Shown: positions 32,218 to 41,511 of the stretch, in pieces
How positions within the stretch are numbered: the first letter of the stretch is position 1
How the letters are laid out: each line of letters starts with the position of its first letter
DNA from: Streptococcus parauberis NCFD 2020
GTDB taxonomy: Bacteria; Bacillota; Bacilli; Lactobacillales; Streptococcaceae
Length of the DNA: 64,000 bases
Assembly: GCF_000187935.1 (NCBI RefSeq)
Contig: NZ_AEUT02000001.1
Coordinates: 682,001 to 746,000, forward strand
Direction: 5' to 3'
Made by a program: the position numbers and the translations under genes
Notes under the pieces: model-generated
The model's database searches: none
What the model saw: only the letters and a program-made list of their open reading frames with translations
Told to the model about the DNA's origin: nothing

Positions 32218-33636
32218 CTATCTTATGGCATCTAATTTACTTAATTGCTCATCCTTAAGTAAAAATAAAATAATTATGTACACACCTGCGGAAGCAGGGA
32301 TAACAGTTATAATTAGCATAAAACCAGATAAAAAAATTGAAAATAGCCAATAAATAAGAATAATTACTAAAGATTTTAAAGAATACTGAAACATGTTAAA
32401 TGCTATTTTTTTAACATTTAATATGTTTCGAACAAAATAAAGATTAAAGGCTAATTCAATTAATTCTGCCATAATTGTTGCAACTGCTGCTCCATTTTGC
32501 ATAAAGGATGGAATTAGCAAAAAGTTTAAAATAATATTAACTAGTGCTGCTACCGATGTCGTCAATAAGTTTTTCTTTTCATAACCCATAGAAATAAAAA
32601 GTTGAACAATAAAATAGGTGTTTAGTGGTGATAAAATTACACGTAAAGCAAGTATTTTTGCAGAAAAATTTCCATCAATAAATGACTTACCGCTAAATAC
32701 AACTATTAGATCTTTCGAAAGTAAAGCAAGACCAATTGCCGCTGGAATTGATAACATTAAGATAATGCTAATGGCTTGATAAGAAATTTCTTTGATCCTG
32801 TTCCACTCCTGTTTTTTAACTAAAACAGAAATTTTGGGAGTGAGAACACTAATAATTGCTACTAACAAACTAGATGTGATATTAATCATCTTTGTAGAAG
32901 CTGTATAAAGTCCTACGGAAATATCACCTGACATAAATCCCAACATAGTCGTATCAAGACTAGAAAAAATTTGAACTGATACTGTCATCAAAAACAAGAT
33001 AAGGATAGGCTTAATATGTCTTTTTAGATTATAATTTCCAACTGGTTTCCAACTAATATATTTTCTTGAATAAACCAAATTGATTACATTAGGTGCAACT
33101 AGACTTAACATTTGGAAAAAAGCATATAGATATAAATCTTGTTTCGTTCTTACAAATATCAATATTATAATTACTGAAATTATTTGAATAATAATAGAAC
33201 GAACCGAAATATAAGCATAATCTTCCATAGCTGCAAACAGCCATTCTAAACCTAGAGCAACTAAAATAATAGAAAACGAATTGATAAACAATAACAGCTT
33301 ATATGTGGAAAGTTGTGGAAGGAAAAATATAAAACAAAAAAATAATAAAAGTGACAAAATGACAGCTAATACATTAAACAAGATAATTTCATGTGCAAAT
33401 CGTGTCAATTCTATTTTATTAGTTTTAATCTTAGCAGACTCACGTGTTGCATAACTAACGATACCTAACATAGCAAGCATAGTAAAATAAGATGTAAATG
33501 ACCTGGCGAATTCAACCCTACCAATACTTTCTACTTGTAAAATATGAGTTACATAAGTATATGAAATTAAAGGAAATACCAGGCTCGACAAAACTTTTAG
33601 CATGTTAAAAATGCTATTTTTTATAGTTGATTTCAT
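32218..33636 (-). CDS. wzx: capsule repeat-unit flippase (Wzx, MOP superfamily)
   Basis: The protein has 472 residues and about 12-14 predicted membrane helices spread evenly, with the N-terminal ISYTYVTHILQVESIGRVEFARSF pattern of Wzx/RfbX. It flips the lipid-linked repeat unit to the outer face of the membrane. It is the last intact gene of the serotype region, one base after the polymerase gene. Base composition is very AT-rich, typical of transferred capsule genes. The name is by family and place, not by substrate. Confidence 0.88.
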   Translation of the reverse strand: MKSTIKNSIFNMLKVLSSLVFPLISYTYVTHILQVESIGRVEFARSFTSYFTMLAMLGIVSYATRESAKIKTNKIELTRFAHEIILFNVLAVILSLLLFFCFIFFLPQLSTYKLLLFINSFSIILVALGLEWLFAAMEDYAYISVRSIIIQIISVIIILIFVRTKQDLYLYAFFQMLSLVAPNVINLVYSRKYISWKPVGNYNLKRHIKPILILFLMTVSVQIFSSLDTTMLGFMSGDISVGLYTASTKMINITSSLLVAIISVLTPKISVLVKKQEWNRIKEISYQAISIILMLSIPAAIGLALLSKDLIVVFSGKSFIDGNFSAKILALRVILSPLNTYFIVQLFISMGYEKKNLLTTSVAALVNIILNFLLIPSFMQNGAAVATIMAELIELAFNLYFVRNILNVKKIAFNMFQYSLKSLVIILIYWLFSIFLSGFMLIITVIPASAGVYIIILFLLKDEQLSKLDAIR

Positions 33637-33637
33637 T

Positions 33638-34801
33638 TTATCTTCTTACAAACTCCTGAATTGATACGGGGATATCATTATATATTGTACTATAATTATA
33701 ATAATTGTTATCTGCATTTAAAATAGTGATTAAAAATCCACTGATTACTAGACCAGAATATAATATCTGTTTTTTATTTACATTAAAAAAAGGAACTAAG
33801 AAAATTGAAAACTGTAAGCCAATAAATGCAATACGGTTAAAAATATAAAAACCAGGACTAATAAATAAAAATGGTAGTGTAAGTAAATTAATTACTAACA
33901 TTTGAGAATAGGATTCATTCATTTGGTTTAAAACCTTATCATCAGTGAGATAATACAATAATAATAGATACAATATCAAGATCACAACTGCTCCAAGCTG
34001 CAATTTAATATCGTTAGAATTATTTTGCAAGAAAGAAACTATATAAAATTTAACATATCTAATTGGCAGAATCATGGTAATAAAAGTTAAAAACTCTTTA
34101 AAAAATACAAGAAAGATCATTCCAATGAAACTCAACGAATAGTATAAATTTCTAGACGGACGTAAATACTTACTAAAGTAGATTATAGGAATAACTAAGA
34201 TGGTCGATAAGTGGAACCAAACTGATAAAAATGACAATATCACAAATAGTATATATTTTTTTTCAATTAGACAATCAAATGCAAGCAATACTAATACCAT
34301 AGCTAAAGATTGCTTTAGGATATTTGTAGACATTAAAAAGAATCCTAAAAAAATCCAACTACTGAAAGATAACAAAACATCATTTGAATATTTTCTAATC
34401 AAATAGAAAATTGGTAAATAGTTTAAAATAGCTAAAATAACAAAAAACAGAGCTTCATTTTTAGTAAATGATTTAATGACATACATTAAGACATATAAAC
34501 CATTTTGAAATCTTGTCGTTAATAGTTGATTTAAGCTATGAAACCAGTTATCTACATTACGAAAACTCAAAAGATAATTATAGTAATCCGATCCTGAGTT
34601 TGTCCTGATACCAACAATAAATACTAGTAAACAAAGTAAAATTAAATCAGAAAAATATAAACTTCCTAAGTAAGCTTTTCCCCAATGAAATTCTAATTTT
34701 TTACTATGTTTTAATAGAAACTTATAAAGCAATATTACTAAAACAGAAAAAACAATAAATGTCACACCCCAAATAAACATTGGACCATATCTAGTTGACA
34801 T
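33638..34801 (-). CDS. wzy: capsule polymerase (Wzy, EpsG-like)
   Basis: The protein has 387 residues with 9-11 predicted membrane helices and one longer outer loop. The RTNSGSDYYNYLLSFRNVDNW segment, with a G-x-D-Y-Y-N-Y core, is typical of EpsG-type polymerases. It is expected to join repeat units at the outer face. Its end overlaps nothing, and its start overlaps the preceding glycosyltransferase stop by 11 bases. The linkage cannot be predicted. Confidence 0.85.
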   Translation of the reverse strand: MSTRYGPMFIWGVTFIVFSVLVILLYKFLLKHSKKLEFHWGKAYLGSLYFSDLILLCLLVFIVGIRTNSGSDYYNYLLSFRNVDNWFHSLNQLLTTRFQNGLYVLMYVIKSFTKNEALFFVILAILNYLPIFYLIRKYSNDVLLSFSSWIFLGFFLMSTNILKQSLAMVLVLLAFDCLIEKKYILFVILSFLSVWFHLSTILVIPIIYFSKYLRPSRNLYYSLSFIGMIFLVFFKEFLTFITMILPIRYVKFYIVSFLQNNSNDIKLQLGAVVILILYLLLLYYLTDDKVLNQMNESYSQMLVINLLTLPFLFISPGFYIFNRIAFIGLQFSIFLVPFFNVNKKQILYSGLVISGFLITILNADNNYYNYSTIYNDIPVSIQEFVRR

Positions 34802-35921
34802 TAATTTTCCCTCCTTTTGAAATAATAGTATAAATTTTTTCTACTTCAATAATCCAATTTTCAATGTTAAATTGTGATTTTTGAATTAATTCAAATGCCT
34901 TATCACGATTAAATTGGTTACTTTTTCCAGCCTCAATTGCATTTTTCCACTCATTATTAGTAGCATTATTTTCCAAATATTTTAAATATGGAGCTACTTT
35001 AACTAATTTTGTGATTCCGTCACTTAAAGTAATTGTATTCAGACCTGTTGCTTGTGCTTCAATCAAAGATAGTGGGAGTCCTTCATAATGAGAAGTCATA
35101 ATAAAGAAATCTAAAGCTGATAAGTATGCGACTACATTATCAGTAGGTCCCATAAATTTAACATAATCTGAAATACCTAATTCTTCAACATATGATTTTA
35201 GTTTTACTTTATCAGGACCATCACCAATAAGCCATAATTCTGAATTTGAATTGTACTTGTTATAATACGTGAAAACGTCAATTAATTTTGTTTGATTTTT
35301 TTGATAGGAGAAACGTCCAATATTACCAATTATGAACTTATCTCCAACTTGATAATCAGTACGTAAGGTATCACGTAATTTAGAGTCAAATTTTAAACAA
35401 GTTATATCTAATGCATTCGGCCAAAAAACAACTTCATTTTGCACTCTTTTAGGGAACATCCATTCCGATGCATAATCAGAACACGAAACTCTATAATCTG
35501 AAAAATAATTTTGAATATTTTTAAAAAGCTTATGAATTATTTTTCTTTTTCCAGGTGCACTACTATTATGTGAATGGATAATTACTTTTCTGTCAAATAG
35601 TTTAGCTATCATTGCATCTACAAACATAATAGAGTATGTTGTATGGATATGAATAATTTGATACTCGGGATGTTTTTTAAAAAATTTGATGAAATTAACA
35701 ACATGTTTGATAGGATGTTTGGAAATAAAATCAATTCGATAAAGTTTTCCACCAAAAGAGTTGATTTCATCCTCATAAAAATTTTTATTTTCATCATGAA
35801 CTAAAAAATCAAATTCAAATTTATCTCTATCAATATGACGGTACATTTGCATTATCATATTTTCTATCCCACCAATATTCATTGATCCTATAGGGCAATG
35901 TAAAATTTTAACTTTACTCAT
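34791..35921 (-). CDS. family 1/4-type glycosyltransferase (GT-B)
   Basis: The protein has 376 residues. The N-terminal lobe begins VKILHCPIGSMNIGGIENMIMQMYRHI, the acceptor-side glycine loop. The C-terminal donor lobe has FIIGNIGRFSYQKNQTKLIDVF and the E-x7-E region SHYEGLPLSLIEAQATGLNTI. It probably adds one sugar of the capsule repeat from a nucleotide-sugar donor at the inner membrane face. It overlaps both neighbours slightly, as in a compact operon. Confidence 0.88.
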   Translation of the reverse strand: MSKVKILHCPIGSMNIGGIENMIMQMYRHIDRDKFEFDFLVHDENKNFYEDEINSFGGKLYRIDFISKHPIKHVVNFIKFFKKHPEYQIIHIHTTYSIMFVDAMIAKLFDRKVIIHSHNSSAPGKRKIIHKLFKNIQNYFSDYRVSCSDYASEWMFPKRVQNEVVFWPNALDITCLKFDSKLRDTLRTDYQVGDKFIIGNIGRFSYQKNQTKLIDVFTYYNKYNSNSELWLIGDGPDKVKLKSYVEELGISDYVKFMGPTDNVVAYLSALDFFIMTSHYEGLPLSLIEAQATGLNTITLSDGITKLVKVAPYLKYLENNATNNEWKNAIEAGKSNQFNRDKAFELIQKSQFNIENWIIEVEKIYTIISKGGKINVN

Positions 35922-37101
35922 TAATTTCCTCTAAAAATACTTCAATAAATTTTTCAGTAGCATCTCCGTAATTACTGAAATAATCATTTTTTATTTTTTT
36001 CGTATGTTTTGATTGTGCTTCATAATCTAAAGATTTGATAATTTTGATGATATCATTTTCACTCTGTTGTACCCCATTAAAAAAGAGGGACTCATAGCCA
36101 TCATACAATCCGCGATAAGTTTTATATTCATTATAATCATATGCATATGAAATAATGGGACGCTCTGTTAAAGAGAAATCAAAAATAATACTAGAATAAT
36201 CTGAAATTAGAAGATCGGAAACAACAATCAAATCATTAATGTATGGATATTTAAACGCATTCACAATAAATGGATGATTTTGAGGAACATCCATCAATTT
36301 TTCAACTTCATAGTGGGCAGTCAACAATAAGATATAATCTTCACCCAATTCTCGATACCATTTATCAAAATCAAAAGGTGGTTTTAACAAAGTTGAAAGT
36401 TCAGAATCTCTACTATATTCTCTAAAAGTTGGAGCATATAAAATGACTTTTTTATCTAAAGGAAGTCCAAGTTTTTCTTTAAGATTAATGATATCCTCGG
36501 GACTTCTTTTAAAAATATCGTCGTTACGCGGTAGGCCAATATTCAATATCTTCGTATTCCCCTCAACACGCCAAGCTCTCTTGATTATTTCCACCTCTTT
36601 TTTTCCTTCGAGTACGATGTAATCATGACGTTCCTTAAATAAATCAAAACCATCACGATTTTGTTTAATATCAGCACCAATTTTTTTGATACCTGTCATC
36701 CCGTGAGTAAAAAAGATATTTTGGGTAGACTTTTTCATAAAGTTTAAGCCACGTGATGCACTAGAATTAGTAATCCAATATTTAGATTTTATAGCTTCAA
36801 TAAAGTACGGTAAAGTGTCAATTTTTACTTTTTCGCTTCCAGATACTTCAGTTACTTGATCTGGATTAATAAAAGCCCATTTATACACAAAATCTTTAAA
36901 TCTAGAATCCTCTTTCATCATTTGATATACTGCCTTAGGACTATCATCATAACGTTGTCCACCATAAACAACAAATAAAATTTGTTGTTTATTAGTTGGA
37001 ATAAAAATTCCCATTATTTTCATAATGAATGAAAATAATCTTGTATATATGATAAATATTTTTTTCTTTGTCTTTAGTAGTTTTTTTAATTTTTTCTTCA
37101 T
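35914..37101 (-). CDS. CDP-glycerol glycerophosphotransferase family protein (TagB/TagF-like)
   Basis: The protein has 395 residues. A basic, hydrophobic N-terminal anchor precedes the catalytic domain. It has the family motifs FFTHGMTGIKKIGAD (His-containing acceptor site), VILYAPTFREYSRDSEL and DLLISDYSSIIFDFSL with the CDP-glycerol-binding region. It transfers glycerol phosphate, so this capsule probably carries a glycerol-phosphate branch or backbone link. No CDP-glycerol synthase (tagD-like) gene is in the window. Confidence 0.88.
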   Translation of the reverse strand: MKKKLKKLLKTKKKIFIIYTRLFSFIMKIMGIFIPTNKQQILFVVYGGQRYDDSPKAVYQMMKEDSRFKDFVYKWAFINPDQVTEVSGSEKVKIDTLPYFIEAIKSKYWITNSSASRGLNFMKKSTQNIFFTHGMTGIKKIGADIKQNRDGFDLFKERHDYIVLEGKKEVEIIKRAWRVEGNTKILNIGLPRNDDIFKRSPEDIINLKEKLGLPLDKKVILYAPTFREYSRDSELSTLLKPPFDFDKWYRELGEDYILLLTAHYEVEKLMDVPQNHPFIVNAFKYPYINDLIVVSDLLISDYSSIIFDFSLTERPIISYAYDYNEYKTYRGLYDGYESLFFNGVQQSENDIIKIIKSLDYEAQSKHTKKIKNDYFSNYGDATEKFIEVFLEEINE

Positions 37102-37169
37102 AATATATGTTTCACCTCAAATGTGTAGAATACTTAAATAACGACATAACTCTGGAAAGTCAATATAAA

Positions 37170-38288
37170 TCAAATATCTCCATAAATTTTTTTCATATTA
37201 GAAATTATAAATTCTTGACTACATTGATTAACTAAATCTAAGCTATTAGATGAAAACTCACTCATCAACTTATCGTTTTCTATAAGTTTCATTATCTTTG
37301 AAGCAAACTCATCACTATTATTGAGGTCTCCAATTATATAGCCATTTTGATTATCAATAGCTAGATCACGATTCCCACGACAATTGCTTACAATAAGTGG
37401 TAATCCTGTTGCCATAGCTTCCATTAAATTAACCGGCAAACCTTCTTGTTTTGAACTTGAAACAGCTAAATCAGATATTTGCATTAGCTCTGGAATATCA
37501 TTTCTAAAGCCAAGTAATTTTACAGTATCAGTCATATTTTTTTCTTTAATCAACTGTCTGTACTCTTCCATTAATATCCCTTTACCAACTATTAAAAGCT
37601 TCACTTCGGGAAATTGTTTTACAACTGTTTCCATTGCATTTATCAAAACAGTTTGATTTTTTCGATAACTTAATTCCCCTACATAAATCAAAATCTTATC
37701 TGTTCTACTAAAACCGATTGATTGGCGTAAGTTATATTTATCTTCCTTCATTATTGCTTGGAATTTAGCAAGATCGACACCAATACCATTAATATGGTGA
37801 AGATTTTTCATATTAAATTTTTCTTTGGCAAGCTTATAATCTTCATTATTAATAGTAATCAAGTGATCCGTATACTTAGATAAAAATTTCTCAATCGGGT
37901 AAAATAATAACCAATTCTTTAATGGGGCACCTCTAAAAAAGTGAAATCCGTGAGCAGTATAAATCACTTTACAATTAGGAAATTTTTTACCGACTAATCT
38001 CCCTAAAACTCCACCAACAGGAGCATGGCAATGTATAACATCAAATTTTTCCTTTTTCACTAATTGTTCAAGTTGTTTTATAGCCTTAATATTTTTTAAA
38101 GAAAATGGTGAGCGTTGGATATCAATATGATGTTCAATAACATTGACTTCCTTCAAACGCTCACTTCTATCTTCAAAATTTGCTGCACCGTGTACTTCAA
38201 AATTTAGTGCTCTAAGTGCTTTAATATTTGATTGTTCAAAAAGGTAAAATTGCCTACTAACTGTAGAAACAATCAATATTTTTTTCAT
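37170..38288 (-). CDS. glycosyltransferase family 4 (capsule)
   Basis: The protein has 372 residues, GT-B fold. It starts KKILIVSTVSRQFYLFEQSNIKALRAL, then VIHCHAPVGGVLGRLVGKKF (about residue 82), the donor lobe with ILIYVGELSYRKNQTVLINAM, and the terminal SSSKQEGLPVNLMEAMATGLPLIVSNCRGNRD with the E-x7-E signature. Similar proteins (CapJ/CapM type) add GalNAc- or GlcNAc-class sugars second. The 68-base gap before the glycerophosphotransferase is the largest within this part of the operon. Confidence 0.88.
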   Translation of the reverse strand: MKKILIVSTVSRQFYLFEQSNIKALRALNFEVHGAANFEDRSERLKEVNVIEHHIDIQRSPFSLKNIKAIKQLEQLVKKEKFDVIHCHAPVGGVLGRLVGKKFPNCKVIYTAHGFHFFRGAPLKNWLLFYPIEKFLSKYTDHLITINNEDYKLAKEKFNMKNLHHINGIGVDLAKFQAIMKEDKYNLRQSIGFSRTDKILIYVGELSYRKNQTVLINAMETVVKQFPEVKLLIVGKGILMEEYRQLIKEKNMTDTVKLLGFRNDIPELMQISDLAVSSSKQEGLPVNLMEAMATGLPLIVSNCRGNRDLAIDNQNGYIIGDLNNSDEFASKIMKLIENDKLMSEFSSNSLDLVNQCSQEFIISNMKKIYGDI

Positions 38289-38296
38289 TAATTCTC

Positions 38297-39019
38297 CTAA
38301 TTATTCCAATTATGGTAAACACTAGTACATGATTGATATAGATATTTATTTTTTGTATAAAACCTAATAGCCTCACTATTATCAATCTGAGTTCCTACTT
38401 TTATGGATGTTAATGCCTTTTCTTTTGAAAAATATTCTAATTCATTTAGAAGTTGGCTTCCAATTCCTTTATTAACTTTAGATTTGTCAACTGCAATCAA
38501 TTCAATTATTGCATGATTATCACTTATTGAAAACAATAAAAAACCTAAGCACTTGCCATTTGGGGCAAAAGTAATAAAGAATTTGTTATCTTTCAAAAAA
38601 GCTGATTTCACCCAATTCCAATATACGTTTTTCGCTTTATCTAAATTAAGCTTTTTATCGTTGTAAAATCTAGAATACTTAAATGACTTACTTGCAATTT
38701 CTAAAATTGATTCATTCATTTTAAAACTATTTGAAATTGAAAAGCCTTGACCCTTTTGATTATGAAAATAATTATTTAACTTTTGAAATTGAACATTCAC
38801 ATCAACTAAGTAAGACTCTGTCTCTTGACCTATTAATATATTATTATAAGCATTGTTATCTTTGTTATAAATGACAGTAAAATTATCCTTAGTTAATGTA
38901 TTCTTAAATAACTCTACTTCCTCGAAAGCTATAGTATGAGTTAGTTCAATTTTACCTGAAGTAACTTCAAAAAAGTTTGTATCCCATGCTGAGTGAGAAT
39001 ATTTAAAGGTATCAGTCAT
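38297..39019 (-). CDS. GNAT acetyltransferase of the capsule locus (WecD-like)
   Basis: The protein has 240 residues. The C-terminal GNAT core has AIIELIAVDKSKVNKGIGSQLLNEL, including the V/I-x-x-x-x-GIG acetyl-CoA loop, and ALTSIKVGTQIDNSEAIRFYTKNKY. Domain layout and context resemble WecD-type sugar-nucleotide N-acetyltransferases. It directly follows the aminotransferase and initiating transferase, so it probably acetylates the 4-amino group of the UDP-4-amino-4,6-dideoxy sugar. It overlaps the transferase gene by four bases. Confidence 0.8.
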   Translation of the reverse strand: MTDTFKYSHSAWDTNFFEVTSGKIELTHTIAFEEVELFKNTLTKDNFTVIYNKDNNAYNNILIGQETESYLVDVNVQFQKLNNYFHNQKGQGFSISNSFKMNESILEIASKSFKYSRFYNDKKLNLDKAKNVYWNWVKSAFLKDNKFFITFAPNGKCLGFLLFSISDNHAIIELIAVDKSKVNKGIGSQLLNELEYFSKEKALTSIKVGTQIDNSEAIRFYTKNKYLYQSCTSVYHNWNN

Positions 39020-39621
39020 TCTTTTTTTTGCTCTTCTGTCATAAACACAGTCTTCCTAATTATGATTGACCAAGCCGTTACAAAAAGTACTTTCACATCT
39101 AAACAAAAGGTTAGGTGATTAATATAATAAATATCATTTTCAATTCTTTGTTTCCAAGGAATTGTATTTCTGAAATAAGCTTGGTTATATCCTGTTATTC
39201 CGGGACGTACTAATAACTTTCTCTTTTCCGATTCAGTATATTCTTTAATATGCTCAGGAAGATCTGGTCGAGGTCCAACTAGACTCATATCTCCTTTAAG
39301 GACATTTAAAATTTGAGGAATTTCGTCAACACTTGTTTTTCTAATAAATTTACCAATTCTAGTTAAACGTGGATCATCTTCTGAATTGAAAGTTGATCCA
39401 TCAGAATTTCGTATATCAGGGACATTAAGCTTCATAGACCTAAACTTATACATCTTAAAAATTTTTCCATTTTTTCCGAGACGTTCAGCGTTATAAAAAA
39501 TTGACCCCCTATCTTCAAAATAAATAATTGGTCCAAAAATAATTAAGATTAAAAGGTAAATAGGCAAAAATAGGACAGCGAAACAAATGTCCAACATTCT
39601 TTTAAAGAAACTACTATACAC
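39016..39621 (-). CDS. initiating phosphoglycosyltransferase (PglC-like)
   Basis: The protein has 201 residues. It has one N-terminal re-entrant membrane helix (FFKRMLDICFAVLFLPIYLLILIIFGP), then GSIFYNAERLGKNGKIFKMYKFRSM, DPRLTRIGKFIRKTSVDEIPQILNVLKGDMSLVGPRPDL, and VRPGITGYNQ. This is the small monotopic PglC/WcaJ-C type, without the extra N-terminal domain of CpsE. It moves a sugar-1-phosphate, here probably a diacetamido-dideoxyhexose, to undecaprenyl phosphate to start the repeat unit. Confidence 0.9.
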   Translation of the reverse strand: MYSSFFKRMLDICFAVLFLPIYLLILIIFGPIIYFEDRGSIFYNAERLGKNGKIFKMYKFRSMKLNVPDIRNSDGSTFNSEDDPRLTRIGKFIRKTSVDEIPQILNVLKGDMSLVGPRPDLPEHIKEYTESEKRKLLVRPGITGYNQAYFRNTIPWKQRIENDIYYINHLTFCLDVKVLFVTAWSIIIRKTVFMTEEQKKE

Positions 39622-40831
39622 TTTTTATATCCTCAACAATTCTCTTAAATGTTTCACTAACATAATTAACTTCTTCATCTGTTAGTTTAGTATGAAGAGG
39701 TAAAGTTATAGTATTTTGATAATAAGCCAATGCATTTGGATAGTCCTTAATATCAAAACCCATATTGGCATAAGCTGTTAATAATGGGAGTGGTTTATAA
39801 TGAACATTACATGCAATCCCTTCTTCAGCCATTTTTATGATAATTTCATTTCGTTGTTCAATTGTAATTTCATCTATATGAGTAATATATAAATGTTTAG
39901 ATGAATTATAGTGATTACTAATATGTTTTAATGGATTAATCGATGTTCCTTTGAAAAATTTATTATAATTCTCTACAATTTCATGACGACGTTCCAATAA
40001 TGTAAGATAACGATTAAATTGAGCTAAGCCAATTGAAGCCATGATATCTGTCATATTACATTTATAACCTGGTAGAACAATATCATATTCCCAAGAACCT
40101 AATTTTGTTTTTGCTAATGCATCCTTAGTTTGACCATGTAATGATAAGATTTGGAATTGTTTATACAACTCTTCATTATTAATACCTAAATTAGCTTTCC
40201 AAGTAATTGCTCCACCTTCTGCAGTAGTGAAATTTTTGACGGCATGAAACGAGAAGGCCGTAAAATCAGCAATATTACCAACCATTATATCATTTTGAGA
40301 TGCACCAAAAGCATGTGCACCATCAGCAAGTACAATCACTCTACCAATTGATTTTTGAAAATCATTAGTTGGTTGAAATAAGTTTTTCTTTTCTTCAACA
40401 ATATCAAAAATGGTTTTATAATCACAAGGAATACCGGCTAAATCAACGGGGATGATTACTTTTGTTTTTTCATTAATAGCTTTAGATACGAAAGTATAGT
40501 CCATTTCATGACTATCTGATTGAATATCAATCATGACCGGTTTAGCACCAACGTGTTCAATTACACTACAGGAGGCCGTATAAGTCATTGCAGGAACAAT
40601 GACTTCATCACCAGGTCCGACACCAAGTAAACGAAGAGCTAATTCAAGCGCAGCAGTTGCAGAATTAAGACAAACCGTTTTAGAAGTTCCTAGAAACTCA
40701 GAAATCTTTGACTCCAATTTTTTAGTTTTGGGTCCTGTGGTAATCCATCCTGAGCGTAATGCATCAATAACTTCGACAATCTCTTCTTCTGTAATATCTG
40801 GTGGAGAAAAGGGAATATTCATAGTTTTCAT
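39614..40831 (-). CDS. DegT/DnrJ/EryC1-type sugar-nucleotide aminotransferase (PglE-like)
   Basis: The protein has 405 residues. The PLP lysine is in FSFHAVKNFTTAEGGAI (about residue 200); GDEVIVPAMTYTASCSVIEHVGAKPVMIDI and VILADGAHAFGA are further family marks. It adds an amino group at C4 of a 4-keto-6-deoxy sugar nucleotide made by the membrane dehydratase encoded upstream. In-frame ATGs at codon 1 and codon 3 are both possible (MKTMNIPFSPPDI). It overlaps the transferase start by eight bases. Confidence 0.9.
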   Translation of the reverse strand: MKTMNIPFSPPDITEEEIVEVIDALRSGWITTGPKTKKLESKISEFLGTSKTVCLNSATAALELALRLLGVGPGDEVIVPAMTYTASCSVIEHVGAKPVMIDIQSDSHEMDYTFVSKAINEKTKVIIPVDLAGIPCDYKTIFDIVEEKKNLFQPTNDFQKSIGRVIVLADGAHAFGASQNDIMVGNIADFTAFSFHAVKNFTTAEGGAITWKANLGINNEELYKQFQILSLHGQTKDALAKTKLGSWEYDIVLPGYKCNMTDIMASIGLAQFNRYLTLLERRHEIVENYNKFFKGTSINPLKHISNHYNSSKHLYITHIDEITIEQRNEIIIKMAEEGIACNVHYKPLPLLTAYANMGFDIKDYPNALAYYQNTITLPLHTKLTDEEVNYVSETFKRIVEDIKSV

Positions 40832-40930
40832 AATTCAACTTCTTTCTATTATTTAATGACATGAATAACAGTTAACATCATTATTTTAATGTCTTCAATA
40901 AAAATAAATTTATATTTACTCAATATTCTT

Positions 40931-41501
40931 TTACATTTTAAATGGAAGTATCTTATCAACATAAGCATCGTCAATTGTCCTACCTTCTGAAGTATACTTA
41001 TCTAATAACACTTCTTTATGTTTACTTGACAAATATTTCACATTGGCTAGTAATTATAAAGTTATTTTCATCTTATCAGTATATTGAGCAACATATTTCA
41101 ATATTACTGGTCTAGCAGCAACGAAACTCATATAACCTTCTATAATAATTAAAAGTTGTGGAATTTCATCTAATCTATACTTTCTGTTAAATGAGCTTTT
41201 TTGCAATTTTTTATCATTTTTTGTCGTTACTAATAATCCTAGCTGATCTACATGAGACACCATAGTTCTGAACTTATAAAGTTTACCACATTTAGTTACG
41301 CGCTCTTGTCGATAAAAACTGGCCATTATCTTCTAATTTTATAAGAATAGCCATTATTAAAAACACTGGTGATAGTATTAATAGTAAAATAACTGCAACC
41401 ATTTTATCAAAAATCAATTTAAATAATAAAACAGTTTTTTTATTTTCGATTATTGATTCTGCATGCTTCACTACTTGAAAATTTAAAAATTCTTTATTCA
41501 T
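40931..41501 (-). pseudogene. degraded initiating sugar transferase (CpsE-like remnant)
   Basis: The frame from the ATG at 41499-41501 (MNKEFLNFQVVKHAE...) reads through a membrane helix and LVKLEDNG, then shifts at about 41318-41325. The other frame continues FYRQERVTKCGKLYKFRTM and RKYRLDEIPQLL, hits TAA after DKMKITL, and picks up again as a transferase C-terminus (VKYLSSKHKEVLL...DDAYVDKILPFKM) ending at 40931. The usual catalytic-tail segment between is missing. So it has at least one frameshift, one stop and one deletion. It is probably the former initiating enzyme of another capsule type, replaced by the small PglC-like gene downstream. Confidence 0.85.
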
Positions 41502-41511
41502 TATTACTTTT

